A stretch of 64,000 nucleotides of DNA from assembly GCA_002418285.1 (NCBI GenBank), contig DIDT01000066.1, positions 124,001-188,000 on the forward strand, read 5' to 3'. This DNA comes from Phycisphaerales bacterium UBA5793 (GTDB lineage Bacteria > Planctomycetota > Phycisphaerae > Phycisphaerales > UBA5793). The position numbers were made by a program, and so were the translations under genes. Within the stretch, counting starts at the first letter, position 1, and each line of letters begins with the position of its first letter. A model generated the notes under the pieces. It saw nothing but the letters and a program-made list of their open reading frames with translations, was not told the origin of the DNA and did not search any database. Shown piece by piece: positions 62,466 to 64,000 of this stretch.

Positions 62466-64000
62466 ATGCGGATTAACCACGAGACATACAGGCGAGCCGC
62501 TATCGCGGCCATTTTCGCCTCGATCTTCCATCTCGTGCTCACAGCCGTCATTTTCCTGCTCGGCTTCGTCCTCAAAGATGACGCGACCAGGATCGCCGCC
62601 TACTCGATGCTGTGTGGCATTCCAGTGTGGATCGTCCTGATCCTCCTCTTCCACCAGCATCGGCTGGAACGGCTCGAAGCGCTCGAGCATGAGCAATTGC
62701 GATCTCGCGCCGACGCAACCGGCAGCATCTTTGAGTTCGACGAAAACGAAATTCCCGCCAATGCAAGCCGCCTCAAATGGATGCACGGCTTCCTCGTCCC
62801 CGCCGTCAGCCTGCTCATTGCGGCACTGCTTATCGCCATTGGCTGGTGGCAGCGCGGTGCCGTCTCCGCCCGAAGCCTCCAGGGCATGCGCGGCGTCAAC
62901 GTCGCCGAAGCCGGCTCCGCTGGCTACGGCGTTGGGATCACCGCGGCCATCGCGCTCGTCTGCTTTGTCGTGTCGTGGTTCCTCGGCGGCATGAGCCGCC
63001 AGCCCGCGTGGCGCCTCCTGCGAGCCGGGGCGACGGTCACCATCGGCGCCGCCTTGCTCAATGCCGCTTTGGCTGTGGGCTACGGCTTCCAACTCAACGG
63101 GAACCCGGCAGTCCTTTCGGCCCTGGCCCACATCTTCCCGATCTACATGATCGCCCTCGGTCTTGAGGTGATCGTCGCCTTCGTCTTGAATCTCTACACG
63201 CCGCGCAAACCCGGCGAATACCCCCAGCCCGCCTTCGACTCTCGCGTCCTCGGACTGCTCGCCGCGCCGGAGTCGGTCGTCAAGTCGATCAACGATGCGA
63301 TCAACTACCAGTTTGGTTTCTCCGTCACGTCGACATGGTTTTATCAGCTGCTCAGCCGCCAGATTCTGCCCATCTTCGGGTTCATGATCATGCTCATCCT
63401 GCTGCTCAACTGCATGTCCATCGTGCAGCCCGATGAGCAGGCGGTCGTCACCTCATTCGGTCGCCTCCAGCGTAACAGCAAGGTGTTCAATTCCGGCGCC
63501 GTTTTGAAATGGCCGTGGGAGCGTGTCGAACGCTATCCCGTATCGCAGATTCACCAGGTGCTTGTGGGCACCGAGACGGAAGGTGAACATGCCAAGATCG
63601 ACGAGTCCGGCCCGATCCTCTGGGACAACGCCCACACGCTGGGCAAGGAAGAGCTGATCATTGTCGGCCCCGGTCGGATTGACGCGGGCATCGATGTCGG
63701 CAATGACGGCGAAAGCAGCCTGGCGAGGAGCATCGCGGTCGTCAACGCCGAAGTCCCCGTCCAGTTCCGCATCAAGGAAGGACAGGACGCCCAAGGCAAC
63801 TGGGAACTGCTTAACTTCATCAATTTCGTTGGCGGCGACGGCCGCCAGCGCGAAGCGCTGATCCGTCAGATCGCCACGCGCGTCGTGAATCGACGCCTGG
63901 CCGCGATGTCCATCGAACAGGTGCTTGGCCCGGCCCGATCGGCGCTTTCGGATGACCTGCGCACGCGTATCCAGGCGGAACTCGATCGCTGGAACTCCGG
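62466..64000 (+). CDS. HflK/SPFH-domain membrane protein with multi-TM N-terminus (3' end outside the window)
   Basis: At least 511 residues. The first ~310 residues contain about seven membrane helices (AIFASIFHLVLTAVIFLLGFV, IPVWIVLILLF, FLVPAVSLLIAALLIAIGW, YGVGITAAIALVCFVVSWF, TVTIGAALLNAALAVGYGF, IFPIYMIALGLEVIVAFVL, ILPIFGFMIMLILLLNCM). Then the SPFH/band 7 domain begins: SIVQPDEQAVVTSFGRLQR, WPWERVERYPVSQIHQVLVG, AEVPVQFRIKEG, and RQIATRVVNRRLAAMSIEQVL. Ordinary HflK has one N-terminal helix, so the polytopic extension is unusual. HflK normally forms a cage with HflC around FtsH; hflC is expected just beyond the window. Confidence 0.82.
   Translation, partial: MRINHETYRRAAIAAIFASIFHLVLTAVIFLLGFVLKDDATRIAAYSMLCGIPVWIVLILLFHQHRLERLEALEHEQLRSRADATGSIFEFDENEIPANASRLKWMHGFLVPAVSLLIAALLIAIGWWQRGAVSARSLQGMRGVNVAEAGSAGYGVGITAAIALVCFVVSWFLGGMSRQPAWRLLRAGATVTIGAALLNAALAVGYGFQLNGNPAVLSALAHIFPIYMIALGLEVIVAFVLNLYTPRKPGEYPQPAFDSRVLGLLAAPESVVKSINDAINYQFGFSVTSTWFYQLLSRQILPIFGFMIMLILLLNCMSIVQPDEQAVVTSFGRLQRNSKVFNSGAVLKWPWERVERYPVSQIHQVLVGTETEGEHAKIDESGPILWDNAHTLGKEELIIVGPGRIDAGIDVGNDGESSLARSIAVVNAEVPVQFRIKEGQDAQGNWELLNFINFVGGDGRQREALIRQIATRVVNRRLAAMSIEQVLGPARSALSDDLRTRIQAELDRWNS

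Overview
The window looks like chromosomal DNA of a GC-rich Gram-negative bacterium, most likely a planctomycete of the Phycisphaerae type. This is inferred from the gene set: membrane proteins carrying a short CxxC...CPxCG zinc ribbon, an ECF sigma factor paired with a small two-helix membrane protein, a fused AroD-AroE, degenerate prepilin-like proteins, and a ribosomal cluster (map-infA-rpmJ-rpsM-rpsK-rpoA-rplQ) that lacks rpsD between rpsK and rpoA. No insertion sequence, prophage or CRISPR array was seen.

Layout. 1-3.0 kb: TolC-like and HlyD-like efflux genes (HlyD runs off the left edge). 3.1-8.6 kb: sulfotransferase, proS, ECF sigma factor with partner, CaCA-type antiporter. 8.6-12.3 kb: a prepilin gene with an out-of-frame start, an ABC-2 permease and a secreted protein. 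12.5-16.8 kb: a pyruvate/2-oxoacid:ferredoxin oxidoreductase operon whose gamma subunit is fused to a GltD-like flavoprotein and a ferredoxin. 17.1-19.1 kb: DinB-like protein, tRNA-Cys, a DNA methyltransferase, tRNA-Ile.

19.2-33.9 kb is the most distinctive part. A minus-strand cytochrome c maturation operon (ccmE, ccmF, an unknown secreted protein, ccmA, ccmB, ccmC, a 42-aa ccmD, and a Cys-rich protein) is divergent from a six-gene plus-strand cluster: an OmcE-like tetraheme cytochrome, a beta-propeller lipoprotein, a pentaheme lipoprotein, a 680-aa outer-membrane beta-barrel, a second propeller lipoprotein and a 12-heme cytochrome. Several of these genes overlap by 4 bp and the cluster ends at a strong hairpin. 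CcmE has the rare CxxxY heme-binding motif. Together the block can encode a complete heme-attachment machine and a porin-cytochrome type electron conduit with a possible cytochrome filament subunit. This is the best candidate for an undescribed system here.

33.9-49.6 kb: clpC, an Ntn-hydrolase asparaginase, an M16-like protein without its zinc motif, argS, a BshB1-like deacetylase, a TlpA-like thioredoxin, aroDE, an HD-GYP-like protein, a prepilin-like protein, scpB, dihydropyrimidinase and map. 49.7-54 kb: infA, ribosomal genes, rpoA and pheS. 54-64 kb: a cluster of small membrane/zinc-ribbon proteins, a His-rich P1B-type metal ATPase, a cysteine-less FmdB-like protein, an ABC permease, and the start of an HflK/SPFH protein with a long multi-TM N-terminus.

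A recurring feature is a -10-like hexamer (TACACT, TATACT, TACGAT, TATGAT) only 5-9 bp before the start codon, including all three aminoacyl-tRNA synthetase genes. This suggests frequent leaderless transcription. Starts were chosen from family alignments remembered from knowledge, ribosome binding sites and these hexamers; no database search was possible.
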